The notes beneath the pieces were generated by a model, which was given only the letters and a program-made list of their open reading frames with translations, did not search any database and had not been told where the DNA came from. A stretch of DNA of 64,000 nt from UBA2040 sp041751955 (GTDB taxonomy: Bacteria; Bacteroidota; Bacteroidia; Flavobacteriales_D; Crocinitomicaceae), in contig JBGSIB010000073.1 in NCBI GenBank assembly GCA_041751955.1, positions 62,001 to 126,000 of the forward strand, given 5' to 3'. The translations under genes and the position numbers were made by a program. Below are positions 35,121 to 42,338 of this stretch, in pieces (position 1 is the stretch's first letter; every line of letters starts with the position of its first letter).

Positions 35121-35836
35121 TGACAGAAAAAAAAATGGGCGATCCTATTGGTAGAGCAATATTAGACTACGCCGAAAACAGAATTCCAAGTGACATCATT
35201 GTTATGTCAGATATTTGTGATGACGATATTATTCCGTTAGAAGTTCTTTTTAGAAAATTTGACGATATGCCTGAGCTGGAGCAAATTGCCTTGGAAGAAT
35301 GCGAAGGCAAAGTGCTCGACGTGGGAGCCGGTGCTGGTGCACACGCTAAATACCTTAACAGCACAAAAACAGAAGTTCATTGTATTGAAATATCTGAAGG
35401 TGCAGTAGAAAATTTGAAAGACCTAGAAATTCCTGTTCGTAAAATAAATTTCTTCGATCTGAAAGATGAAAAGTACGACACCATTTTGATGTTAATGAAT
35501 GGTATCGGTATAGCTGGTAAACTATCCAATTTAGAGAAAACTTTACTACATGCCAAATCACTTTTGAATCCTGATGGAAAAATTCTTTGTGACTCTTCCG
35601 ACATCAAATACCTGTACGAGAACGAAGACGGTTCCATGTGGACAGACTTGAACAACGAGTATTATGGAAATTTCCGATTTCAAATGAAATTCAAAAATGA
35701 AATTGGCCCGTGGTTTGATTGGCTCTATGTTGATTTTGATAATCTATTTCAGGCGGCTAAAAAAGTTGGGCTAAAAGCACATAAAATTTATGACATGGAC
35801 GACCATTATTTGGCTGAAATAAAAATTGCTGAGTAA
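35120..35836 (+). CDS. Class I SAM-dependent methyltransferase, substrate unknown
   Basis: The ATG at 35120 overlaps the stop of the upstream gene by one base and gives 238 residues. Motif I is GKVLDVGAGAGAHAKYL (near residue 60), motif II EVHCIEISEGAVENL, and motif III KYDTILMLMNGIGIAGKL; the latter position usually holds substrate-orienting residues. The N-terminal 50 residues (GDPIGRAILDYAENRIPSDI) are a family-specific cap. It resembles methyltransferases of small molecules rather than DNA or rRNA enzymes; no NPPY-like motif is present. It is the second of four closely packed genes from the ORF-3-like gene to the FKBP protein. Confidence 0.8.
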   Translation: MTEKKMGDPIGRAILDYAENRIPSDIIVMSDICDDDIIPLEVLFRKFDDMPELEQIALEECEGKVLDVGAGAGAHAKYLNSTKTEVHCIEISEGAVENLKDLEIPVRKINFFDLKDEKYDTILMLMNGIGIAGKLSNLEKTLLHAKSLLNPDGKILCDSSDIKYLYENEDGSMWTDLNNEYYGNFRFQMKFKNEIGPWFDWLYVDFDNLFQAAKKVGLKAHKIYDMDDHYLAEIKIAE

Positions 35837-36727
35837 TTGAATAAAATACTGAACATATTGTTTCTGTTCATCTACTGTTCTTTTTGGGGACAAGAGACAA
35901 AGATTGATCCAGATAATTTAAAAAGCGTTTTTTGGAAAATAACCGATCCCGAAACGCAACACATGAGCTACCTTTTCGGTACGATGCACATGGTGACCAA
36001 AGACAAATTTGTGATGCCTAATGCAGTAAAAATGAAATTACTCCGTTCGGAAGTCTTGTTTTTAGAAGTCGTTGATTTTGAAGATTTTGGAAGCTTAAAA
36101 GAATTAATGGATAGTGATTCAAGAATGAGCGACGCGCTCAACAATGAACAGCGAGATTCCCTTTATAAGTTTACACAAAAGGAACTCAAAATGGATTCTG
36201 CTATGTTTGAATCTACGTTCGGCAAGTTCAACCCCATGATTTTCTCCTCTTTGCTGATAAAAGATATTTTTCTTAAAAGCGAAAGTTATGACAAAACGCT
36301 TTTCTATATCGCCAAAGAAAACGAAATTCCAGCCGAAGGGCTAGAAACTATGAAAAAACAAATGAATATCCTAAACGACATGACGGATGAAACAAAAGTA
36401 GAGTTTATCATGAATGTCATCAGATTTGGCTCCCTGTATAAAACCTCATTCTTCGCCTTGCAAAATGCTTATTTGAATCAAGATCTTTCTATAGTTTCAA
36501 AAATGGAATCTCAAGGAAAAAATGTTGACCAATTTGTGGATAAAGATTTATTGGATAATAGAAATTTAGGCTGGATAACTACCTTAATACCGAGATTAAA
36601 AACCCAAAATTTATTTATTGGTGTCGGGGCGGCGCATCTTACAGGAAACAACGGCCTTATCAACTTACTGAGTCAGCAGGGATTCGTAGTAGAACCGATT
36701 CAAATACGATTAACCAAATATTTATGA
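35837..36727 (+). CDS. Exported TraB/GumN-family protein
   Basis: The frame starts with a TTG directly after the stop of the preceding gene and gives 296 residues with a short signal peptide (MNKILNILFLFIYCSFWGQE). The first ATG comes much later, past conserved sequence, so TTG is the probable start. Family features are the N-terminal SYLFGTMHMVTKD (GxxH-type motif near residue 46) and the end LFIGVGAAHLTGNNGLINLLSQQGF (start LFIGVGAAHLTG), both characteristic of TraB/GumN (related to the TIKI metalloprotease fold). In that family the conserved H and E residues bind metal; proteolysis has not been generally shown in bacteria. It overlaps the FKBP gene by 4 bases (ATGA). Confidence 0.85.
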   Translation: MNKILNILFLFIYCSFWGQETKIDPDNLKSVFWKITDPETQHMSYLFGTMHMVTKDKFVMPNAVKMKLLRSEVLFLEVVDFEDFGSLKELMDSDSRMSDALNNEQRDSLYKFTQKELKMDSAMFESTFGKFNPMIFSSLLIKDIFLKSESYDKTLFYIAKENEIPAEGLETMKKQMNILNDMTDETKVEFIMNVIRFGSLYKTSFFALQNAYLNQDLSIVSKMESQGKNVDQFVDKDLLDNRNLGWITTLIPRLKTQNLFIGVGAAHLTGNNGLINLLSQQGFVVEPIQIRLTKYL

Positions 36728-37182
36728 AACGATATCTTCTTCCTCTTTTTTCCATTTTTGTTCTTTCCTTTTTCATCGCTAGCTGCACAGGTTATTCAGA
36801 AAAAGAGAAAAAAACATTTGATACTGAAATTCAAGCTTTTTTGAAGAAATCCAACTTGAAATTATCCAAAACAAGCTCAGGAGTGTATTATAAAATCGTC
36901 AAAAAAGGAGAGGGAAAAACCATTCTTTACGGAGACAAAATACGCGTAATGTACAAAGGCAAAAATATGGATGGCTTGATTTTCGACGAGAAGAACACAC
37001 CCATCATCTATGAACTCAAAAACCTTATTCCTGCTTGGAAAGAAATTCTCGTTGGACAAAAAACGGGAAGTGTTTTTTATATTGCCACTCCACCGCAAAT
37101 GGGTTATGGAAATGAACAAGCAGGTGAAATTCCACCAAACAGTTGTTTGTTTTTTGACATAAAAGTGATGGAAAGCTTATAA
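36724..37182 (+). CDS. FKBP-type peptidyl-prolyl cis-trans isomerase, lipoprotein
   Basis: The 152-residue protein has a lipoprotein signal (LSFFIASC, Cys21) and a single FKBP domain (about 50-152): SGVYYKIVKKGEGK, GDKIRVMYKGKNMDGLIFDE, AWKEILVGQKTGSVFYIATPP (start AWKEILVG) and MGYGNEQAGEIPPNSCLFFDI. It is a periplasmic or outer-membrane-anchored proline isomerase helping fold exported proteins. GldI of flavobacterial gliding bacteria belongs to the same class, but nothing here ties the gene to gliding. Start ATGA overlaps the TraB gene, so it is translated with it. Confidence 0.9.
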   Translation: MKRYLLPLFSIFVLSFFIASCTGYSEKEKKTFDTEIQAFLKKSNLKLSKTSSGVYYKIVKKGEGKTILYGDKIRVMYKGKNMDGLIFDEKNTPIIYELKNLIPAWKEILVGQKTGSVFYIATPPQMGYGNEQAGEIPPNSCLFFDIKVMESL

Positions 37183-37208
37183 GCTGTATTCGATTTTCCA
37201 TTTTTTAC

Positions 37209-37239
37209 TTGCCTTAACCAATCGAAAACTTTACTTTTG
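37209..37239 (+). promoter_or_regulatory. Promoter of sucD (TTG-N20-TACTTTTG)
   Basis: TTG (37209-37211) and TACTTTTG (37232-37239) are 20 bases apart, matching the Bacteroidota consensus. The leader before the ATG at 37274 would be about 28 bases. Confidence 0.6.
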
Positions 37240-37273
37240 AGACCGAATAATTCAAGACAATATACCGATAAAA

Positions 37274-38152
37274 ATGAGCGTACTCGTTAATAAAAATTCC
37301 AAAGTTATAGTTCAAGGATTCACGGGAAGTGAAGGAACTTTTCACGCAAGTCAAATGATTGAATATGGCACCAATGTAGTTGGTGGTGTAACACCCGGAA
37401 AAGGAGGTTCGACACATTTGGATCGTCCTGTTTTTAACACGGTATCAGATGCAGTTGAAAAAACAGGTGCTGATGTTTCTATTATTTTCGTTCCACCTGC
37501 ATTTGCAGCTGACGCGATTATGGAAGCAGCAGCTTCAGGTATCAAAGTAATTGTTTGTATCACGGAAGGAATTCCGGTTGCTGATATGGTCAAAGCCAAA
37601 GAGTACATCAACGGATTAAACACACGTTTGATCGGTCCAAACTGTCCTGGTATCATTACTGCAGGAGAAGCAAAAGTAGGTATCATGCCTGGTTTTGTTT
37701 TTGGAAAAGGGAAAATTGGTATTGTCTCTAAATCAGGAACTTTGACTTACGAAGCGGCTGACCAAGTTACTAAAGCTGGACTAGGAATAACTACAGCCAT
37801 CGGAATTGGTGGAGACCCAATTATCGGAACGACCACAAAAGAAGCGGTTGAATTACTGATGAATGATCCTGAAACAGAAGGAATCGTTATGATCGGTGAA
37901 ATCGGAGGAAACTTAGAAGCTATCGCTGCACGTTGGATAAAAGAGAATGGTACAAAACCAGTTGTAGGTTTCATCGCTGGTGAAACGGCGCCAAAAGGTC
38001 GTACAATGGGTCACGCTGGCGCTATCGTTGGTGGTGATGATGATACGGCAGAAGCTAAAAAACGCATCATGCGCGAGTGCGGAATTCACGTGGTGGATTC
38101 TCCAGCGCATATTGGTGAAAAAATGAGAGAAGTTTTAGGCGTAACGGCTTAA
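37274..38152 (+). CDS. sucD: Succinyl-CoA synthetase, alpha subunit
   Basis: The 292-residue protein is full length for SucD. Seen are the CoA-binding start VNKNSKVIVQGFTGSEGTFH, PGKGGSTHLDRPVFNTVSDA, the loop CITEGIPVADMVK, the GPNCPGIITAGEAKVGIMPG block, and the active-site histidine region GRTMGHAGAIVGG (phospho-His near residue 247). It forms the TCA-cycle enzyme that converts succinyl-CoA to succinate with NTP formation, together with SucC encoded elsewhere. It stands as a single gene with its own promoter and a strong terminator. Confidence 0.98.
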   Translation: MSVLVNKNSKVIVQGFTGSEGTFHASQMIEYGTNVVGGVTPGKGGSTHLDRPVFNTVSDAVEKTGADVSIIFVPPAFAADAIMEAAASGIKVIVCITEGIPVADMVKAKEYINGLNTRLIGPNCPGIITAGEAKVGIMPGFVFGKGKIGIVSKSGTLTYEAADQVTKAGLGITTAIGIGGDPIIGTTTKEAVELLMNDPETEGIVMIGEIGGNLEAIAARWIKENGTKPVVGFIAGETAPKGRTMGHAGAIVGGDDDTAEAKKRIMRECGIHVVDSPAHIGEKMREVLGVTA

Positions 38153-38170
38153 TCAATTCATAATTTATAG

Positions 38171-38208
38171 AAAGAAGGAGTGAAAAGTTTCGCTCCTTCT
38201 TTTTTTTT
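38171..38208 (+). terminator. Rho-independent terminator of sucD
   Basis: AAAGAAGGAG (38171-38180) pairs with CTCCTTCTTT (from 38193) and the inner TGAAA with TTTCG, giving about 15 pairs with a short loop and a T-run. It begins 18 bases after the sucD stop. Confidence 0.93.
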
Positions 38209-38285
38209 GAAAAGCTTTCATAGCTATTAAAATCTTTTAGTAGCTTTACATCCCTGAAAATCAGGAACGGAAAAACAAGTTAACG

Positions 38286-39215
38286 ATGAAATGCAAACTA
38301 CGCTTAGCCCTTTTCCTACTTGCAACAACCCTCTTTTCATGTCAATCAGACGCTAATAAATCATCAAAAAAAGTTGAATTGCGTGCCGATGGCAATGGTT
38401 CGTGTGAAACGTTTTGGATGAATTATGCTCCTGATAAGGAGGAGAAAATAAAGTTGTTGATAGAACTTCTAGAAAAAAACAAGGATTTTTCAGGTGAAAA
38501 TCAGCGCTTTTTGAAAAGTTTATTAGCTGATCTTGAGCGTAATCCTAATGCTGATGAATTGCTTTTAACTATCGATAAAACCATTTATCCTATTTTTCAA
38601 TTGGACAAAGATAAAACGGGAATTAAAGGCATTATCAGTCAAGATGAAGTAGACGGACGATGGGAAGAATTCGCTAAAGAACATCAGATTTTAAAAGGGA
38701 ATTTTGCTTATCAAAGTATAGATAGCATAGGGAAAATGGTCTATTTTCCAGAAGAATTTTCTGAACTGTTCAATGACAATCCTCCGAAATTTAACTACTA
38801 TGCAATTCGCCGAAAAGGAACGAGTAAATTAACCAATCTTTGTTATTTGGGTGATGACTGCCTCTCCTATTTTCATTACGATATTAGCTTGAGTCTGAAA
38901 GAAAAAGAAGATAGTTTATTATTCGGTAGTAAATTTTCTTTGGATTTGGAATTTGGCTCTTTCCCACAAATAGATAAAGCTTTTAAAACCCAATACAGTG
39001 AAAACTGCATGGATTGTCCAACTAACTATCCGGACCAAAAAACCTTCGCCAAATTGAAAGGAATTGAAGGGATTTACTTCGTTTATGCCGATGATTTCCC
39101 TATCAATACAAAGCTGGCAAAACCTTCTCGTTCCATTGTCTTGCAAAAGGAAAATGGTTCAGTCATAACTATTTGGACCTCTGAAATTGATCTTTCGGGT
39201 TGTGGCTGTCTTTAG
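38286..39215 (+). CDS. Lipoprotein of unknown function
   Basis: The 309-residue protein begins with a lipoprotein signal (MKCKLRLALFLLATTLFSC, Cys19) followed by an Asp/Asn/Ser/Lys linker. The mature part is mostly alpha-helical at first (KIKLLIELLEKNKDFSGEN) and then beta-rich, with cysteine-containing spots: GSCETFW, LCYLGDDCLSYF, ENCMDCP and a C-terminal SGCGCL. These six or more cysteines in an exported protein suggest disulfides or a metal site. No family was recognised. Its last bases overlap the stop of the convergent DUF4956 gene by 3 bases. A TAGCTTTA stretch resembling a minus-7 box, but with a mismatch, lies upstream near 38241. Confidence 0.65.
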   Translation: MKCKLRLALFLLATTLFSCQSDANKSSKKVELRADGNGSCETFWMNYAPDKEEKIKLLIELLEKNKDFSGENQRFLKSLLADLERNPNADELLLTIDKTIYPIFQLDKDKTGIKGIISQDEVDGRWEEFAKEHQILKGNFAYQSIDSIGKMVYFPEEFSELFNDNPPKFNYYAIRRKGTSKLTNLCYLGDDCLSYFHYDISLSLKEKEDSLLFGSKFSLDLEFGSFPQIDKAFKTQYSENCMDCPTNYPDQKTFAKLKGIEGIYFVYADDFPINTKLAKPSRSIVLQKENGSVITIWTSEIDLSGCGCL

Positions 39216-39886
39216 TCGAATGAACTTGGATCCTGAGAACTGTAGTCAGAAAATTTTTGACTGTCCTCATAGTAGTAAATCATTACCTGGGCTACATCAC
39301 GAAGAAAGTTGATTTTACCTACTTCAAAACGATTGATTTCAAGACCAGTTCGTGTTTTCAAATCTGCCATCATTTCATCGTAATGTTCTGGTTTGATTAA
39401 ATCTATTCTTTCGTAAATAATCGTTTTTCGCGTTTCATGTTTCAGTAGCCATAAATATTCCAGCCCAGCGGTAATGCCAATCACAGAGCCGTTGATTACA
39501 ACCATTTCAACAATGGAAATTTTATTGCTGGCCATGGAGTTGATGACTGACAAACCGATAATGAGAAACAAGTAGGTCATTTCTTTAATTTCTACTGTAT
39601 TGGTTCGGTAACGTATAATCCCAAAAATAGCAAATAATCCAAGTCCCATTCCTGTATCGATATCTAATTTTTTCAATGAAAAACAGATGAAGAATGTAAT
39701 CATCCCAATGAGATAATACGTAAATAAATAATCTTTACGCTTCGTTTTTGGGTAATACAAATACCTGATAATCAGTGTAAGGCACACTATATTGATCAGA
39801 AGACGGAAAAGAAATGTATAGATATCTGCATCAACAAGTACCCAATCAAAAAACTTTATTCCTTTAGCAATAGCTAGCTTTTCCAT
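39212..39886 (-). CDS. DUF4956 membrane protein
   Basis: The 224-residue protein has about four N-terminal membrane helices (FLFRLLINIVCLTLIIRYLY, YYLIGMITFFICFSLKKL, then MTYLFLIIGLSVIN and VVINGSVIGITAGLEYLWLL) with the conserved loop GMGLGLFAIFGIIRYRTNTVEIKEM (FAIFGIIRYRT core) that marks DUF4956. The C-terminal soluble part (about 150-210) reads LIKPEHYDEMMADLKTRTGL, EINRFEVGKINFLRDVAQVM. It overlaps the VTC-domain gene by 23 bases. DUF4956 proteins commonly accompany bacterial polyphosphate polymerase-like VTC proteins, and the pair may assemble a membrane-bound complex; the biochemical role of DUF4956 is not established. Confidence 0.9.
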   Translation of the reverse strand: MEKLAIAKGIKFFDWVLVDADIYTFLFRLLINIVCLTLIIRYLYYPKTKRKDYLFTYYLIGMITFFICFSLKKLDIDTGMGLGLFAIFGIIRYRTNTVEIKEMTYLFLIIGLSVINSMASNKISIVEMVVINGSVIGITAGLEYLWLLKHETRKTIIYERIDLIKPEHYDEMMADLKTRTGLEINRFEVGKINFLRDVAQVMIYYYEDSQKFSDYSSQDPSSFD

Positions 39887-40625
39887 TAATTTTATTTATT
39901 TGAATTAATTTTTCTTTAAACATATTGTGCTTCAATTTCCCTTTGTACAAACTAAGAGAGCCTATGCAATATTTACTCAAGCGATAAGGTCTTTTGCCCA
40001 TAGATCGCATGATTTGGTTGAATTGACCGTGACGATCAAATCGCTTTTGTTTCAATTCCAAAATAACAATGTTTTGAAATCGTTCCGTTCTTCCCTCCCA
40101 TGAAAAAGATAAATCTATATCAATTGTCAAGCGCTCCTTACGAACAACGTCGACTAAGGTAATTCTTCGGTAGGAATTCATCATACTGGCTTGCAAAGCA
40201 CCATTTTCCTTTACGATGGAATCTATGAAGGCCTCAGATGAAGGTGATAATTCTTTTTCAAAACCTTGAAGACGAACTCTTTTCTTCACAACTCGGCCCT
40301 TTTGTCTATGTTTTACTTCCAAAAAAAACAAACCACTTTCCACATAATTTCGAATCCGAACTTTGAATCGTTCTTCACGACCATTGTGATGAGCGTTGAA
40401 AAAACTAAATTTTTCATCGTCAAAATACATGCTCTCGTAGGTAGGAAGTCGCAAACCATCAATATCAGTAATGGCGTATATATCCTTCAATTTTTCTAAC
40501 AATTCGGGAAGATCATCCATGGCAATAGCAAATTTTGTATCTACTCTGTCCATTAAGCGCACAGTATCCATTTCGGCAAGTGATATACCTTTGAAAGATT
40601 TTAGTTGTACCTCAATGTTATGCAT
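39864..40625 (-). CDS. VTC domain protein (polyphosphate polymerase-like)
   Basis: The 253-residue protein is a soluble tunnel-type VTC domain. Basic and acidic tunnel residues resembling those of yeast Vtc4 are visible in order: LMDRVDTKFAI (near residue 25), RFKVRIRNYVESGLFFLEVKH (RxR and E..K cores, near 85-103), KKRVRL, and VILELKQKRF (near 195). These positions bind polyphosphate, nucleotide and metal. The expected activity is polymerising or cleaving phosphate chains at the inner membrane with DUF4956 as membrane partner; activity is not proven for this bacterial subgroup. A minus-7 box (TATCTTTG, 40633-40640, minus strand) lies 7 bases before the ATG, so the mRNA should be nearly leaderless. 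Confidence 0.87.
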   Translation of the reverse strand: MHNIEVQLKSFKGISLAEMDTVRLMDRVDTKFAIAMDDLPELLEKLKDIYAITDIDGLRLPTYESMYFDDEKFSFFNAHHNGREERFKVRIRNYVESGLFFLEVKHRQKGRVVKKRVRLQGFEKELSPSSEAFIDSIVKENGALQASMMNSYRRITLVDVVRKERLTIDIDLSFSWEGRTERFQNIVILELKQKRFDRHGQFNQIMRSMGKRPYRLSKYCIGSLSLYKGKLKHNMFKEKLIQINKINGKASYC

Positions 40626-40632
40626 GTGTTAG

Positions 40633-40640
40633 CAAAGATA
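40633..40640 (-). promoter_or_regulatory. Minus-7 box TATCTTTG in front of the VTC gene
   Basis: On the minus strand it matches TAnnTTTG and lies 7 bases upstream of the ATG; no TTG at the ideal spacing was found. Confidence 0.5.
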
Positions 40641-40693
40641 AATTTTCTGGCGAAATGCAGAATTTAATTGATGTATAATTTATAAGCACAATT

Positions 40694-41389
40694 TTAATAA
40701 TGAACTTTCTTGGCGCTTTTGGTCCAATCAAATGAGGAGAACTTAATTTTATAATCATCATTTGAAAAGTACTTTTTCAATAGACGACGAATACCAGCCA
40801 TCCCTCCGAAATCGTTTAAATAAAATAAAAACAAGCCGGAAAGTTCAATTTTACATTTTTCGTGGTCCAACTTGGACTCGTTCAAAATATATTCCGATTC
40901 GCCTATTTCAAGTTCCGTTTCAATATTGTCAAGCGTTAAGACACGAACTATGGGACATGAAGCGGCTCCACAATTCAGCTGAAAATGGATACGTGGCTCC
41001 AATCGCTTACTTTTCCAATTTTTTGTTCTCTTAGAGAGGTAAGCTCCGGGAATAAATCCCAAACCATATTTCCAAAAATTTCCTCTTAAAATTCCGTGTT
41101 CAATATCGTCCAAGGATAGAACTTCATTTGCAATCACAATTTTCTTGTTCGAAAAGATACGCTTGTCAATTTTTGGAGAATTCATCCCAGCCAATTCCAA
41201 TTGAACGAATCCGTTGTAAACGTTGAGCCAGAAAACTTTTTTCTCAAGTTCCATCAGTTCCGTCAGATTTTCTGGCTCAATATCTTTGAAAAACTGTATT
41301 TCATTTTCAATCGCATTATCTTTCAATGCCTTGATTAAAAAATCAGTACTATTTTGTATTATTTTCGTAGATATGTCCGTTGCATCCAT
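40694..41389 (-). CDS. DUF547 domain protein
   Basis: With the ATG at 41389 it has 231 residues. The DUF547 core is visible: VFWLNVYNGFVQLEL (near residue 50), LDDIEHGILRGNFWKYG (near 100), and the cysteine-containing RIHFQLNCGAASCPIVRV (near 135), followed by LNESKLDHEKCKIELSGLF and YLNDFGGMAGIRRLLKKYF. The Cys in NCGAASCP with His in DIEHGILR recalls the cysteine-protease/transglutaminase-like fold assigned to DUF547; function is unproven. There is no signal peptide, which is less usual as many DUF547 proteins are exported. Its 5' end overlaps the divergent gene at 41373 by 17 bases. Confidence 0.82.
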   Translation of the reverse strand: MDATDISTKIIQNSTDFLIKALKDNAIENEIQFFKDIEPENLTELMELEKKVFWLNVYNGFVQLELAGMNSPKIDKRIFSNKKIVIANEVLSLDDIEHGILRGNFWKYGLGFIPGAYLSKRTKNWKSKRLEPRIHFQLNCGAASCPIVRVLTLDNIETELEIGESEYILNESKLDHEKCKIELSGLFLFYLNDFGGMAGIRRLLKKYFSNDDYKIKFSSFDWTKSAKKVHY

Positions 41390-41909
41390 CAAGCAATCTT
41401 TGGTAGAATTTCACAAAACGCGTGACTTTGTGTCGTTTTTTTCGAGTTCACTTCAAAATAAACAAGATTCTAAGGATTTATTGACAGTTTCTTTAGATTC
41501 TTCGGATGAAAAATCATCTATTCTTGGAAGCTGGGTTTGCACGCATTGGGTCGAAAAAGATAAACAATTGTTTCAAAATGCGCTGCCACAGATTGTTCTT
41601 TTCCTTGAAAACGGAACGCATCAGTCAAGTTTACGCAGCTTTATGAAAGTGCTTACTTATCTAGAAATTGATGAAGCTTATCAAGGCAGAGTGATTGATT
41701 TATGTGCTCACTTTATATCTGAATCCCATCACAAAGTGGCACTTCATGTATACTGTATCCATGTTCTTGCCCCTTTGATGAAGCTTTATCCTGAATTGTA
41801 CCCTGAAATAAATGCTTTAATAGAACTCCATTCCATCAATAAATCACCTGCCTACCACGCTGGATACAGACATTTCAGAAAAACAACAAAAAAAAATCAC
41901 ACATTATAA
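41373..41909 (+). CDS. Cytoplasmic helical protein of unknown function
   Basis: The ATG at 41373 gives 178 residues (MSVASIKQSLVEFHKTRDFV); an upstream extension is only the antisense shadow of DUF547. The sequence is helix-rich without signal peptide or membrane segment: WVCTHWVEKDKQLFQNALPQ, FMKVLTYLEIDEAYQGRVID and HKVALHVYCIHVLAPLMKLY are amphipathic helices in an Armadillo/HEAT-like spacing. Such proteins usually bind other proteins; nothing specific can be said. It is divergent from DUF547 with overlapping starts, so both coding regions share 17 bases of antiparallel DNA. Confidence 0.6.
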   Translation: MSVASIKQSLVEFHKTRDFVSFFSSSLQNKQDSKDLLTVSLDSSDEKSSILGSWVCTHWVEKDKQLFQNALPQIVLFLENGTHQSSLRSFMKVLTYLEIDEAYQGRVIDLCAHFISESHHKVALHVYCIHVLAPLMKLYPELYPEINALIELHSINKSPAYHAGYRHFRKTTKKNHTL

Positions 41910-41962
41910 TGCTTGTAATCAGTAAGTTATGTTAATTTAACTTTTTTTTATAGTACTATGTA

Positions 41963-41994
41963 TTGCATAGTTCAATCTTTTACCCATATCTTTG
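41963..41994 (+). promoter_or_regulatory. Promoter of padR-pspC (TTG-N21-TATCTTTG)
   Basis: TTG (41963-41965) and TATCTTTG (41987-41994) lie 21 bases apart, slightly longer than ideal. The start of padR is 16 bases after the minus-7 box. Confidence 0.55.
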
Positions 41995-42010
41995 TATAAA
42001 CGAATAAAGC

Positions 42011-42334
42011 ATGAACGCAGAAAATACGCAAGCACAAATGCGAAAGGGAATTTTGGAATATTGTATTCTTTGTATCCTATATCGACAAGAAGCTTATCCT
42101 TCAGAAATACTAGAGGAGCTAAAAGCAGCAAAATTGATTGTGGTGGAAGGAACATTATACCCACTTCTTACGAGATTAAAAAACATGGAACTACTCACCT
42201 ATCGTTGGGAAGAATCGACAGGTGGTCCGCCACGAAAATATTATTCTCTTACAGAAGAAGGTAAAAATTTTCACGCCAGTTTATCCAATACATGGCTCGA
42301 ATTGAGCTCAGCAGTTCACCAACTAAGCAAATAA
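42011..42334 (+). CDS. PadR-family transcriptional regulator
   Basis: The 107-residue protein is a compact PadR winged helix: KGILEYCILCILYRQEAYPS, EILEELKAAKLIVVEGTLYP and LTRLKNMELLTYRWEESTGG, then PPRKYYSLTEEGKNF. The GTLYPLLTRL recognition helix and the GGPPRKYY wing turn are the family signature; the C-terminal dimerisation helix is short (PadR subfamily s1). It is 4 bases upstream of the PspC-domain gene and preceded by a promoter, so it likely represses its own operon and responds to membrane stress or a ligand sensed by the pair (inference). Confidence 0.95.
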   Translation: MNAENTQAQMRKGILEYCILCILYRQEAYPSEILEELKAAKLIVVEGTLYPLLTRLKNMELLTYRWEESTGGPPRKYYSLTEEGKNFHASLSNTWLELSSAVHQLSK

Positions 42335-42338
42335 GATT

